This document shows, in pieces, positions 21,171 through 31,999 of a DNA stretch of 64,000 nucleotides (position 1 is the first letter of the stretch; every line of letters begins with the position of its first letter). Location of the stretch: contig JAUTXW010000598.1 in the NCBI GenBank assembly GCA_030620095.1, forward strand, positions 1-64,000, in the 5' to 3' direction. A program made the position numbers and the translations under genes. Source of the stretch: Kuschelorhynchus macadamiae (Eukaryota > Arthropoda > Insecta > Coleoptera > Curculionidae). The notes under the pieces were generated by a model. The model was not told the origin of the DNA and searched no databases. It saw nothing but the letters and a program-made list of their open reading frames with translations.

Positions 21171-24100
21171 TAGTTAAAAAGGCTCCTATGTGTATTGAAT
21201 TACGTTGTACCTTAATATTTTTGGTTGAGGAACCTTTTATTACTCTCTTGTGAGGATTTAACTGCAGTTGACCACCTACCATATTTTTTTTGATGGGACA
21301 AACTTTACGAAGTGACTAATAAGAAACCCTTTACCATCAAATAAGGTAAGATAACCCAATTTTATATTCGCTAAAATGTGATATATTTTCCCTGTACATA
21401 ATTTCTTGTATTTTGCCATATTATTTTTTATAGGTTATGTTCTAACCTCTAGCTTAGATATAGTTTCTCGGCTATCACTAAGGTTTTTTTGTTAATATAT
21501 AAAAAAGGGGTTATTTTTTTTTTGTTATTTAGTTCTCTTATTAAAAAGTAAATACAAGGCCACAGAGTTATTTTACTTATTGAAATTAAGAGCTATGGGG
21601 ACACTCTTGATTGCCCTTGTAGCAAACAATGTATTCAATAGTACTTTTCATTTTCTTAAGATATGTGTTGCATGTATATATACCTTATGTTTGTTATAAT
21701 TATTAAGTTTATTTCTGCAATACAAAAAGGTCTATTTGTAACCTCCATAAACCAATTGTTATTTAAGTCTGCATAAAGTAAAGAATAGTAAATACATTGG
21801 GGAGGATTTGTTTTCTTTAGTAAGTGTGTTTCAATACAACTATTACAGTTGTATGTTATAATTAGGAAAGAGGCCTATATATCTATAAAAATCACTTTAA
21901 TTTTCGTATTTCTTTGAAGACCGAAACAACCTTATAAGAAATAAATACATGCTATATGCTTTAACCAATTTGGCAAAATTGAACAATATTGTATCAGTGA
22001 TTTACATTTTCTGTCTGTAACATCTTATATTAGCTTACTTATACTGGAGTAATGACATTTTGTATTGATATTTACAAGATTTTAAGGGTGAATTCTTGTT
22101 ACTATTCACTATAAGGGCTGAAATGTACCTATATTAGTATATATTGAATTTCTATAATAGAATGACTTAAGATTTTTTGTAATTTGGGTAAATTGGTTTA
22201 AATGAAGTTAAGCTGGGAAATATTGATACATTTTTGTTTGGAATTATTTTCTTTATTTGATATACTGGGTGTTGAGTTATTAAACAAACCTATATACTTT
22301 TATTTGGGTTGTAAATCTTAGACGTTTGTACTATTCTAGGGTTTTTTTTTTCTTATTCTCCTTCCTCTTCTACTTCTTGTTCCTATTCTCCAAACCAGGG
22401 TTTGAACCTGGATGTGTCATTGTAAGTGGAGCAAAAGTCTGTTACCTATTACTTAAGTGTGTACGTACCCAGTTTTCCTGCTGGAAATGTTTTCGATGAC
22501 ACTTACATCATAGACTGCTGATCTAAGTCACCGATGCTGATAAACACTTAGATAAGTATCTTAATTTTAACATCCCTTGTGCTGAATTGACTTTATTGTT
22601 TATTGCTGATCAACTTTATGACTTTTTCTGTTTCTTTTGAGTGTAGAGTACACTTTTTGATATAAAGTTCTAACTACTGCTGGTGTGCACAAACCATGAT
22701 TATTGGTGTTGTCAATAAGATTATTTTTACTTTATAACTCATGCTGATACTCAAATATCACATTAAAAGTTTATAGATTAGATTCATTAGATTATTAGAT
22801 TCACATAATACTCTTTTCTTTTATTCTATTATTGTTAATTGTATTTGAATTAATGAAGTTAATTAATTGCTTGATTATTTTGCATCTTTTGATAAATTTT
22901 TCCTGTTAGATCAAATTGTTCGGTAAATTAAAAAAACTTAAAGATATTCTTTATAAACATTTATAGATTTTGGAGTCTATTACTTTTACCTGTCATTAGC
23001 TGATTGAAAATTTCTTTTCTCATCCGTATTACTTAATTTTCAGGTTTTATTGAACATTTAGTTTGTTGTTTTGTGATTCTTTAGCTATTTTCATAAAACA
23101 TTTTACACAGTTGATCTAATATTTGGATAGTGATCTTTATTTGAATATACTTTAGATTTTTCTCTCAGCATGTGAGGTATGAAAACTGATTAACATAGGA
23201 TCTTTACACAGTCAATTGTCATTTTTTTAAAACTTCAGTTAAGGCCAATTTCTTACATGTTATATAAAATAACCTACAGGAGATACATATTTCTGGAAAT
23301 ATTTTGGGGAGCACTGAACTTTGTTAACAAATGTTATTTGTTGAATATGCTTTTTTTTGTTTTTTTTTTCTACTATTAACTTTAATTAATTTTTTCATAG
23401 TGGTCTTGAGGAGTGGTACTCATAACATCTAGAGCGGTTAACAGTCAACTGGTATAGAACTGTTGGCGCCCTTATAAATAGAAAACGAACCAATCTCCCT
23501 GAGCAGTCGGTGATTTGCACACTAACTTTACTGCCTCTCTTTCAATCAACCAAGATAATATAAATCAAAATGTAGATTTATATTATCTTAAAGCAAATTC
23601 ATACTCTCTGATATCAAACAGAGAAGGAGTGTGGCAGTGTTACTACATGATTGTTTACCGTACGTATTGTATACCTGGCATTATTCTCACACATTAGGTA
23701 ACTTTATATTAGGGCTAATTCATGTTTTGATACGAACCCATATTATATCATATGCTAACAAGTAGCGCCTCCGATGTCCTCGCAAAGCACTTTGCCATAA
23801 TGACTCGTCAAACAGCGAAATATATTTAGAATTGACCCGCTGACATTGACAACAATGTATCATCAGAAAGCAAATTTCATGCACCCTTTCAGCAGCAGCG
23901 GGCGAGGTGTAGTTTCCTGAAAAACAGCCGTTCGTGCGACCGCGCCCCCTTTTCAGAGATTGGCCTGCGACTGACATCACAGTTGGCTGATTATAAAATG
24001 ACATTTCGATAATCTTTCGCCTCCCTTGGGGGATTGGCTTTAATTAAGCGAGAATAGATTCGCGTTTTCGATGTTGCCTCCTGCTTTGTCTTTTTAACGT

Positions 24101-24365
24101 TGGAGGAAAGTACGATGATCCCTAGGGATTAAAGGACAAAATTTCCAGTGTAATTTTAAAGGTTTCGGATTATGATTTTTGATAAAAAAAGGAAGTTTAC
24201 AAAGTGTTTAATAAAAAAAGGAAGTTTACAAAGTGTGTTCCAAAATCTTAATAACTATTTGTTAAAGTGGAACATCCTGTATATTGTAACTCTATGAGAT
24301 GAAGAAAAAACAAAAATTTAGTTATTTTCAAAACAGTGTAAATTAAATAGGAGTTCATTCAATTT
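21171..24365. other. Long AT-rich stretch without recognised genes
   Basis: No coding sequence that I can support. A GC-richer, CpG-containing segment lies at about 23760-24110. A TATA-like element (TTATAAATAG, about 23472-23481) follows GTTGGCGCCC on the plus strand. A tRNA-like B-box lies near 22400. None of these is tied to a gene. Confidence 0.4.
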
Positions 24366-24608
24366 CAAATTTTCAATCTAGTAATGTCTCACAAGTGCAT
24401 AAAAGATTTGACTTACATCAAAATATCACACTTCCTAAAGTTAGATGTCAATTTTTTCTAAGGAGGCCATGATTTAATGGTAACAAAAGTGGGCTTTGAC
24501 TTTGACGTTAAATAATTCAAAGTATCAAAGTTGTGTTTGAATAAGTAGTACGCTTTTCTCTCAATGAAATCATAAATCTGACACACAAATTGTCGAGACC
24601 TGTTGAAA

Positions 24609-25481
24609 ATGGCCGGTATTCCCTATTCAAATGAAGAAAAGTTTGACATGTTAGCGTTGTACTTGCAGTCACACAGAAACGTCGACATTACCTCGACAAG
24701 GTATTTGGACTTAATTTAATTAACGATGGGGCCTTCGAACAACCTAGAAGCGGATACAATATTGACACGAAACAAACAGAAATATTTTACAAGCTATCAA
24801 CGAAAGCACTAATGTATCGGTAAGAACTGTAAAACAGGAAATTTATGTGTCAAAATCAACGGTACAAACAACGACTGTTAAAAAAGAATAAGTACCATCC
24901 ATACAAACCCATAATAGTTCAAGGACTACGCTTCTGTGAGTGGTATACTGGTACTGAAAATACCGATTTTGTAAATCATGTCTTGTAGTCCGATGAGAGT
25001 AGGTTTACGAATTGTGGAGTTTTTAATATGCACAACAGTCATTATTGGTCTGTGGAAAACCCTCACGAAGTGGAAGAGAGACGTCTACAGACTAGATTGG
25101 GAAGTAACGTTTGGTGTGGGGTCATTGGTAATTTAATCTAACGTACCTTTTTTAATTTATGACTCAATTCAGGATTATAGGACCATTTTTGTTTGATTAC
25201 AATCTAAACGGACAGAGATACCTAGAGCTTCCTTAAATGGCCCAGTATCTTGGCCTCCTAGATCGCCTGACCTCTCGCCCTTGGATTTCTACCTCTGGGG
25301 TCACACGAAGAATGAGGTATATGAATTTGATCTCCCTGCGACCATAGAAATTCTGAGACAAAGAGTTTTAGACACATTTAGAAATGTTAACGGAAATACA
25401 CTTGACAGGGTTTTACGAAAAATAGTCACCTATTGTCAAAAGTGTCTCGATGCAAATGGACGCCATTTTGCAAATCTATAA
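24609..25481 (+). pseudogene. DD41D mariner transposase (element B), decayed
   Basis: It starts at the ATG of MAGIPYSNEEK, as in element I at 59284. Stretches of the family protein follow in different frames: the helix-turn-helix start, then SDESRFTNCGVFNMHNSHYW with the first catalytic Asp, then GSNVWCGVIGN. A deletion after about 25225 removes the second Asp. The end reads SWPPRSPDLSPLDFYLWGH with the third Asp and closes in CLDANGRHFANL at 25481. Confidence 0.75.
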
Positions 25482-25624
25482 ATTAATGTAACCCGGTAGT
25501 TATGGCCTCCTTATAAAAAATTAAGACGTAACTGTAGGAAGTGTGATATTTCGATGATACTCAAATCTTTTATTGTGAGACATCACTAGACTGGAAATTT
25601 TACTCTTTCCAAAAATCTTATTCG

Positions 25625-25847
25625 TGTTACATAATGATTGTGAATGATGCGTAAGCAATTCAAAAAAAGAAACGATAAGACGTGTTCGAACGAAAACAAA
25701 GGGAACGGGACGAAGTATGAAAGATTATTATGGTTACGGCACTCAGCCAGAATACTTGATTTTTTATGCCAAGTGATTTCGTTAAATTTGTATCTTTATA
25801 GTAATATACACGTTGTTATTTAATTCGGAGTTAGTTATTGTTTAATA
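25625..25847 (+). repeat. 5' LTR
   Basis: Begins TGTTACATAATG and ends GTTTAATA; matches 27971-28193 with only a few differences, so the insertion is fairly young. The gag ATG follows only about 31 bases later. Confidence 0.85.
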
Positions 25848-25878
25848 AATTTCAAAAGCGGGATTATTCACGTCCAGT

Positions 25879-26105
25879 ATGGGAAAACATAAGAAAAGTA
25901 GAAAGCGATCTTCTAGTTCTAGTTCTAGTTCATCGTCTAGTGATTCGGATAGTGCTCGGAGACAAGTAAAAAAATTAAAAAGACAATTAAAACGAAGTGA
26001 AAAACTGCGTAAAAAGAAAACTGTAAGTACGTATGCTAGTTTGAACGTTGATGAATCATTAATACCCATATTTGATGCCTCTAACGAAAGCATGACTTCA
26101 AAGGA
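25879..26105 (+). pseudogene. gag N-terminus (gypsy-type)
   Basis: The frame starts MGKHKKSRKR, followed by an uninterrupted serine run and a basic coiled region. Then comes SLIPIFDASNESMTSKDW, which resembles the start of the capsid region in insect gypsy-type Gag. After about 76 codons it runs into RNase H sequence in a different frame, so the open frame reading on to 26175 is a deletion artefact. Gag would form the particle; this fragment cannot. Confidence 0.65.
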
Positions 26106-27556
26106 TTGGGTATCAAGTTTGATAGTGTTACGGACTGTAGTGCGTTACGTGCTGCGTTTACAAAACGAGATATGATCCCACGAGTTGGCCGATGGTGGCT
26201 TCAAGTTCAAGACTATGACTTTTCGATTATTCATAGAGCTGGCACGGCAATGGGACATGTGGACGCCCTCAGTCGGAATCCTATTCCCGGATATATAGAG
26301 GTAGCCACGATTGACGTTACAGAGGCCGATTGGATAGTAGTAGCGCAAATGCAAGATGAACAGCTACGGCTTATACATACTATACTAAAGGAAGGAGTCT
26401 CTAACAGATCAACGAAACAGTATTTCGACAAATACGAACTGCACGATAAGAAAATATATAAAAAGATGGATGAAGGCAAGTCGTTATGGGTGGTTCCTAA
26501 ATCTTGTAGATGGCAAATTTGCAAGCTGTGCCATGATGATGGAGGACACTTTGGACTTGAGAAGACTGTTAAAAAAATAATCGAAAATTACTGCTTTCCG
26601 CAACTCAATGTAAAAAAATATGTTTCTTCAGGTCTTTCTTGCCTCTATCATAAAAATCCTAGTGGCAAAAAGGAGGGGTTTCTCCATCCAATAGAAAAGG
26701 TTGCCACTCCTTTTCATACAATACACGTCGATCATCTGGGCCCCTTCATAAAAAGTAAGAAAAACAACAAGTACCTTTTGATTATCGTAGACGGCTTTAC
26801 GAAGTTTTGTTTTATCGAAGCTGTGAAGGACGTAACTACCAAACCTGTAGTTAACGCTTTAACTAATATTATGTATATTTTTGGGGCACCTACCAGAGTC
26901 GTGTCGGATAGAGGAACAGCATTTACTTCAGCGACGTTTAAGACGTTTTGTGAAAACTATGGTTTGAAGCATGTATTAAATGCAGTAGCCACACCCAGAG
27001 CGAATGGACAATGCGAAAGGTACAACCGATATTAAGCGCACTGTCTTGTAGCGCTGCTGGTGTTGCTGAGGACCGATGGGACACTGTTGTCAAGAAGATC
27101 CAAAGTTCATTAAATATGACTTTTAATACTGCCATTGCTACAACACCTTTAAAGGCTTTAGCTGGTTATAAAGGAAAACACGTCTCTGAGGCTCCGATAT
27201 TAAACGCGGTGCAGAGAGAATTGGAGCGTACTAGTTTGGAGGAGTTAAGAGAGAATATTTCTAGGAAACTGACTAATGACCAGAGAAAACAAAAGGAAAG
27301 GTTTGACAAGTCACGAAAGTCACCAAAAATATACAAGAAGGGCGAGGTTGTGATGGTCATGAAGACAGATGCACCCTGCACAGGTTCGAGTAGAAAGCTG
27401 TTGGCCAAGTTCAAAGGACCATTCAAGGTGACCAGCGTTCTTCGAAATGATCGATATGAAGTTCAAGATATGAGAGAGAATTTTCGGAAGATGAAGACGG
27501 TGGTTTCGGTGGACAAAATGAAACTATTGGATGGAGTGGATTATACTAAAAGGTGA
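26106..27556 (+). pseudogene. Pol remnant: RNase H end plus integrase (gypsy-type)
   Basis: The remnant begins in RNase H (VTDCSALRAAFTKRDMIPR, then HVDALSRNP). The integrase follows: an HHCC-like zinc region (CHDDGGHFGL...GLSCLYHK) in which the first cysteine of the CxxC pair is replaced by glycine; then the DDE core with Asp in HVDHLGPF, Asp in VSDRGTAFTS and Glu in NGQCERYNR. A one-base frameshift near 27033 shifts the C-terminal part, which continues to a TGA at 27556 with a KFKGPFKVTSV chromatin/DNA-binding-type end. Integrase inserts the cDNA; this copy is defective. Confidence 0.85.
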
Positions 27557-27970
27557 GAATCCACAAAAGGGCAAGGTCAATAGTGAGTCATATAAAATAA
27601 GTACATACTAAGAGGTACTAGGTTTATATGACATGCACTGACCTTAGGAAACACAATGTGGGGTAGTTGGAAGAAGTACATACTATGAAGTACTAGATCC
27701 AATACTAAGCACGACATTAAATTGTGGTTGGGATAGTAAATGTGAGATGTTTGACAAAGTACATACTAAGAGGTACTTGGAGCAAATATTATGCACGAGA
27801 ATGGGATCGGAAGGTCCGATATACCCACCCAACCATGGTTTTGTGTTAAATGTTTCCAAAGTTTTAGTAAATTTTTAACCCCAAAATATTTAGGAGGATT
27901 GAGAGTTTTCTAGTTATTTCAGATCAGGATTTGAAAGAATCTGAGGACAGATTTGAAGAGGATGGCCGAC
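27557..27970 (+). repeat. Internal 3' region with AGTACATACT repeats
   Basis: Between the pol stop and the 3' LTR, three copies of AGTACATACTAAGAGGTACT-like sequence lie at about 27600, 27675 and 27757 (75-83 bp apart). Each is partly self-complementary. Purine-rich sequence precedes the 3' LTR. No env-like frame is present. Confidence 0.6.
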
Positions 27971-28193
27971 TGTTACATAATGATTGTGAATGATGCGTAA
28001 GCAATTCAAAAAAAAAAACGATAAGACGTGTTCGAACTACAACAAAGGGAACGGGACGAAGTATGAAAGATTATTATGGTTACGGCACTCAGCTAGAATA
28101 CTTGATTTTTTATGCCAAGTGATTTCGTTAAATTTGTATCTTTATAGTAATATACACGTTGTTATTTAATTCGGAGTTAGTTATTGTTTAATA
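27971..28193 (+). repeat. 3' LTR
   Basis: Direct repeat of 25625-25847, followed by the target duplicate TTCG and then by sequence belonging to the right TIR of element B. Confidence 0.85.
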
Positions 28194-28534
28194 TTCGCCT
28201 TAAAAAAAGTGTCCGAATAATGTCACATTTTGACAGCTGTCAAATTTACCTTTAGTTTACCTTATTACCTATAGTTCCAAAACCAATTGACCGCGTACTT
28301 TTCCCTTCTTATTCTTATATAGAGAAGCGAATCTGGGACACACTGTATACCTAATAAAGTATTCATTAACGTATAATCCGGCCTGACCACAGAAAAATCT
28401 AACTTGTTTTCTGGCCTGACTAATCTTATAATTCGACTCTCATTTGTATACGTTCGCCATATTATCAGGATTGTTCCTACTTGATGTGTATTTATATTTT
28501 AAACGTATGTATATATCGTAGTCTTATAATGATA

Positions 28535-29913
28535 AAGTGCGGGACACGAAAGAAAACCGGAAAGCAAGCGGAAAGGTAAAATTTGTGTACGCAAATAAAT
28601 TTTCTGTTATTTTATTTGTTGTAATAGTTTGCCGCTTCACCTATAAAGTGCGCCAGCTAAGCGGAACGGAAAATTAATCGAGGATTTAATAAATTTCGCA
28701 CTGGTCCACTTGTAATTGCGATGTGCCTAGAGTCTCCATGCACTTGCCGCTAGAAGGTTCTAGCTTTTTCCAGTGGCGCCTATACATTTCGAGCATTCGT
28801 TTTCATTTCTATATAAATGCGTTGCGTTGAATTTGAATTATTATTTCGAAGTAACGATGAGAAGCTGAAAATAATAGTTTGACTATTCCGATTCAAAACA
28901 AACAGAACGCGCTGCATTTTACACTGGTGTTTCGGAAAGTAGTGTAAGAAAAATTCAAAGAGAACATAATGATCGCTCAAGTTCTACTTCACCTTTAAAA
29001 TCTCCTGGTAAAAAAAGACCCCGATTATCATACAAAGATAAAATTGACGATGGTGATTTTCAAGTAATTCGACGAACAATAGAGGATTTTTATATAAACT
29101 TGAAGAAGGTTCCGACCTGCAAACCCCTACTTCGTGCTGTAAAGAACAAGTGCCAAAATAAGCGAAAATTGCTCATTGAGAGACCAAATATTTTTCACTG
29201 GCGGGTAAAATATCTGTTTACTGTAAGGCAATATAGGCAAGAAGGACGCAATATTGTGTATCTAGACGAAACCTGGGTAGATAATGATATGACAGTGAAC
29301 AAATGCTGGCAAAGTGAAAGTGTTACAGGTGTTGTTCAGGGAATCCGCTCTAGTAGTCGCTTTATTATAGTTCATGCTGGTTCAGAAGCCGGATTTGTTC
29401 CAGGTGCTGCTTTAGTTTTTCGCTCGGGACTAACAACTAGAGGCTATCATGGACAGATGAATAGAGATAATTTGGAAAAGTGGTTGCTCGGGAAGCTTCT
29501 ATCTAACATTCCTCCCAAATCAGTCGTGGTAATGAATAATGCGTCTTATCATTCTCACGTAGAAGATAAAGTGCTAACTAAATACTCTACAAAAAATAAA
29601 ATTGACGGTCTCCTGCATGGGCAGGAGTAAAAAAGTATATTCGAGAGCGCAACACCGGTGAACTTTCAATTAAAGATTTAAATAAAATAACATTAGATGT
29701 AATTGACTCAATATCGGCTGAACATTGGAAATCGTATGTTAAACATGTTCGTTCTATTGAAGATAAATACTGGGACGTAGATGGCAAAATTGAAACAGTT
29801 ATTGATGATTTAGTTATCACACTGGAATCTTCAAGTAGTGACGACGAAACCTCATCATTTTCAGAGGAAGACAACGATTTAGAAGGAATCGAACCACTAG
29901 AATCACAGCCGTG
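28535..29913 (+). mobile_element. Tc1/IS630-like element, left end and gene
   Basis: A TA-flanked end AAGTGCGGGACACGAAAG (28535) lies before a TATA-like sequence (TATATAAATG, about 28810) and a broken transposase gene. The same terminal sequence recurs as the two ends of a MITE at 31068-31273. I could not find this element's own right end with certainty. Confidence 0.55.
28840..29913 (+). pseudogene. LDET-type DDE transposase (IS630/Tc1-like), broken
   Basis: The N-terminal part reads ERAAFYTGVSESSVRKIQRE, then SPGKKRPRLSYKDK and FQVIRRTIEDFY. The core has the first Asp in IVYLDETWV (about 29255-29281), the conserved FIIVHAGSEAGFVPGA block, and the second catalytic position as VMNNASYHS, where Asp is replaced by Asn. 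A frameshift and deletion near 29615 remove the region that should hold the last acidic residue. The C-terminus (EHWKSYVKHVRSIEDKYW, acidic tail) ends at a TGA near 29913. The early part has further stops near 28866. Dead copy. Confidence 0.7.
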
Positions 29914-30107
29914 AACCTCAAAAATGGCTTAGTTTTTTTCATATGTTTTGTAAAATTGTTCATAAAGTAGCTGTCAATAAACTGCTTCAAAATAATTCAT
30001 TTTCTGTTCAATACCGGGTGTCAAAAAATATCTAATATTGCAATTAATGTTTGAAAAACTACAGAACTCATATTTTTCCAAAATTAACACATCAATGTAG
30101 TTATAGT

Positions 30108-30869
30108 AGGGGAGCTAGCACTGATTTCAGTGAACAAGATTTATCAAAATTTTAACTTATGCAGTTCAACTTTGCGCTATTCGGGTATGCCAAAAGTGAC
30201 CGTTTGTCTCCGTCTGTCATATTACTTTGTATAGGGGGCGTCATTGTGAAGTACTATACAGGGCGTTTCCTAATTGCGTGCTAATGTTAAAGGGGGGTGA
30301 TTCTTGGACCTTTTTAAGAAAAAAATTTAATATGAACCTAAAAGTCTTAACTTTGGAGATACAGGGTTTTAAAAAAACATTTTTTTTAAATCCTAATTAT
30401 GATACTATTATAGATAAATAACTGTGTGAAATTTAATACACGTCTTTTATGCATAAAAGGGCATTTTTTTATTAATAACCAATTTTTGAAATTTCTACCA
30501 GTGGCGTGCATATGTAATTAACCTGGGTAAATCCGTATGCTCCTTAATGCATAGAAGACGTGTATCAAATTTCATGCAGTTATCTACAATAGAATCAGAA
30601 TTGGGATGAAAAAAAAATGTTTTGTTTTTAAACTTTACCTTCCTGTATCTCAAAAGTTAAGACTTTTAGGACATAAAAACACCCCCTTTAACATCAGTAC
30701 GCAATTAGAAAACGCCCTGTATAGTACTTCACAATGACGGCCCCTGTATAAAGTAATATGATAAACGGAGACAGACGGCCACTTTTGGCATACCCGAGTA
30801 GCCCAAAGTCGAATTGCATAAATTAAAATTTTGATAAATCTCGTTCACTGCATCTGATGCGGCTGCCCT
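30108..30869. mobile_element. Fold-back / MITE-like palindromic element
   Basis: About 760 bp whose two halves are inverted copies over roughly 350 bp each. AGGGGAGC at 30108 pairs with GCTGCCCT at 30862-30869, and both arms contain TATGCCAAAAGTGRCCGT and AAGTACTATACAGGGCGTTT. Each arm has internal CAGGG-type motifs. There is no coding capacity. It resembles a non-autonomous TIR element or a solo pair of long mariner TIRs. Confidence 0.7.
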
Positions 30870-31067
30870 TGTAAAATCTGGACTTGTAAATCGTGTATCA
30901 CTATACTGGGTGGTCCAATGATAGTGGACTTAGGCAGTAGCCCGGGAACCGTTAATGACAGAACTCAAGAAAAAATATATTTATAGGTAAATCGATCAAG
31001 AAAAATCAAAATTAAATCATTTTAAAATTCGAAAGTTCGCCGTTTTTGCAACACAAAAGAGATACAG

Positions 31068-31273
31068 AAGTGCGGTACACGAAAGAAAACAGAAAAATAT
31101 AGTTAAGGTTCATTAAGCATAGTTACATTTTGTAATTATCTGAAGTGCGTATAGTCAAAAGGGAGTGCCATATTATTTAAAGAACGATGGGACACCACTG
31201 GTTTAAAGAGATTTCTTGGCCGACCTTCCTAAACCGATTGACTCCGCCCGGTTTTCTTTCGTGTCCCGCACTT
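31068..31273. mobile_element. 206-bp MITE related to the 28535 element
   Basis: Left AAGTGCGGTACACGAAAGAA and right TTCTTTCGTGTCCCGCACTT are inverted and match the end at 28535. TA follows on the right (31274-31275); the left neighbour reads AG. Non-coding. Confidence 0.6.
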
Positions 31274-31354
31274 TATCCGTCTTTTCGCGAAGATCCTAGT
31301 GAGTTCATGAAGCCTCGGCATATTGTGAATAAACATGAGCATATAGAATCTGCC

Positions 31355-31738
31355 TAGTCTCTTCATGAAAAGCCCATAAAGTTTCGGCGTATTGTCTATA
31401 ACACAATCTAACGTATTCCGGTTGTCGAATTGTGTTTGTGTCGATTGCATTGAAATTGATAATTTTTATTTCTGCTATTTCTAGTCTCTTCATGAAAAGC
31501 CCATAAAGTTTCGGCGTATTGTCTATAACACAATCTAACGTATTCCGGTTGTCGAATTGTGTTTGTTTCGATTGCATTGAAATTGGTAATTTTTATTTCT
31601 GCTATTTCTAGTCTCTTCATGAAAAGCCCATAAAGTTTCGGCGTATTGTCTATAACACAATCTAACGTACTCCGGTTGTCGAATTGTGTTTGTTTCGATT
31701 GCATTGAAATTGGTAATTTTTATTTCTGCTATTTCTAG
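31355..31738. repeat. 127-bp tandem repeat, three copies
   Basis: Units begin TAGTCTCTTCATGAAAAGCC at 31355, 31482 and 31609 and are nearly identical. A more diverged partial unit precedes them (about 31300-31354). As 127 is not a multiple of three, the three overlapping minus-strand frames are the same unit read in rotating frames and are not genes. Confidence 0.85.
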
Positions 31739-31799
31739 GTATTATGGAGGAAAACAATGAACAAAATTTGTTTGATGTATATTAAAGTGAGAAATCATG

Positions 31800-31925
31800 A
31801 TTCTTGGGATTAGACCTGTCAAATTGGAATTACTATCCGACGTTTCGCCTTCGATTGCACGAGGCATTTTCAGGGATCTTTACTCCACGAGATCTGAATA
31901 CTGAATAAGCTCGGAAAGATTCAGA
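31800..31925 (-). repeat. Penelope-like element tail with hammerhead-like core
   Basis: On the minus strand this reads CCTGAAAATGCC, a short loop, AAGGCGAAACGTCGG. It matches 15040-15155 and lies downstream (minus strand) of Penelope-type RT at 33263-33545, from which it is separated by the Tc1 insertion. The GAAAC is intact here, but CTGAAGA has become CTGAAAA. Confidence 0.5.
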
Positions 31926-31999
31926 CGAGCTTTTATACACGACTTGCGCTAAATTGGTTTAAGATATTTCGAATATTATAATCATTGTTGCTATTGTTG

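Larger units (their letters stand above)
25625..28193 (+). mobile_element. Ty3/gypsy-type LTR retrotransposon, internally deleted
   Basis: Two nearly identical 223-bp LTRs (25625-25847 and 27971-28193) bound an internal region of about 2.1 kb. Flanks TTCG (25621-25624) and TTCG (28194-28197) give a 4-bp target duplication; ATTCG is also possible if the LTR is one base shorter. The internal region joins the start of gag directly to the end of RNase H, so protease, RT and most of gag are gone. It sits inside the right TIR of element B. Confidence 0.85.
24366..28345 (+). mobile_element. DD41D-type mariner element B, with nested LTR element
   Basis: The right end reads GGGACACACTG before TA (28346-28347). 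Its inverse matches the left end of element I at 58675 (CAGTGTGNCCCAGATTCGC). The right TIR is split at 25620/28194 by a 2.57-kb LTR retrotransposon. Inner TIR sequence (AGTCTAGTGATGTCTCACA type) is shared with the left side at about 24366-24480; the outermost left end is missing or too diverged to see. Confidence 0.7.

Noticed and set aside
22395..22450. tRNA-like T-arm on the minus strand (CCAGG-TTCAAAC-CCTGG)
   Set aside because: The T-arm is good but I could not form an acceptor stem or a standard D-arm and anticodon arm. At most a decayed tRNA-derived SINE head or chance.
23460..23500. LTR/primer-binding site (TGGCGCCC) with TATA
   Set aside because: TGGCGCCC resembles a tRNA-Lys primer site, but I found no LTR pair or retroviral-type frames around it.
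31229..31704. Three overlapping minus-strand ORFs with nearly identical sequence
   Set aside because: They are the 127-bp tandem repeat read in successive frames, not genes.
31310..31738. CRISPR-like array
   Set aside because: Repeats are directly adjacent 127-bp units without spacers, and the sequence is eukaryotic.
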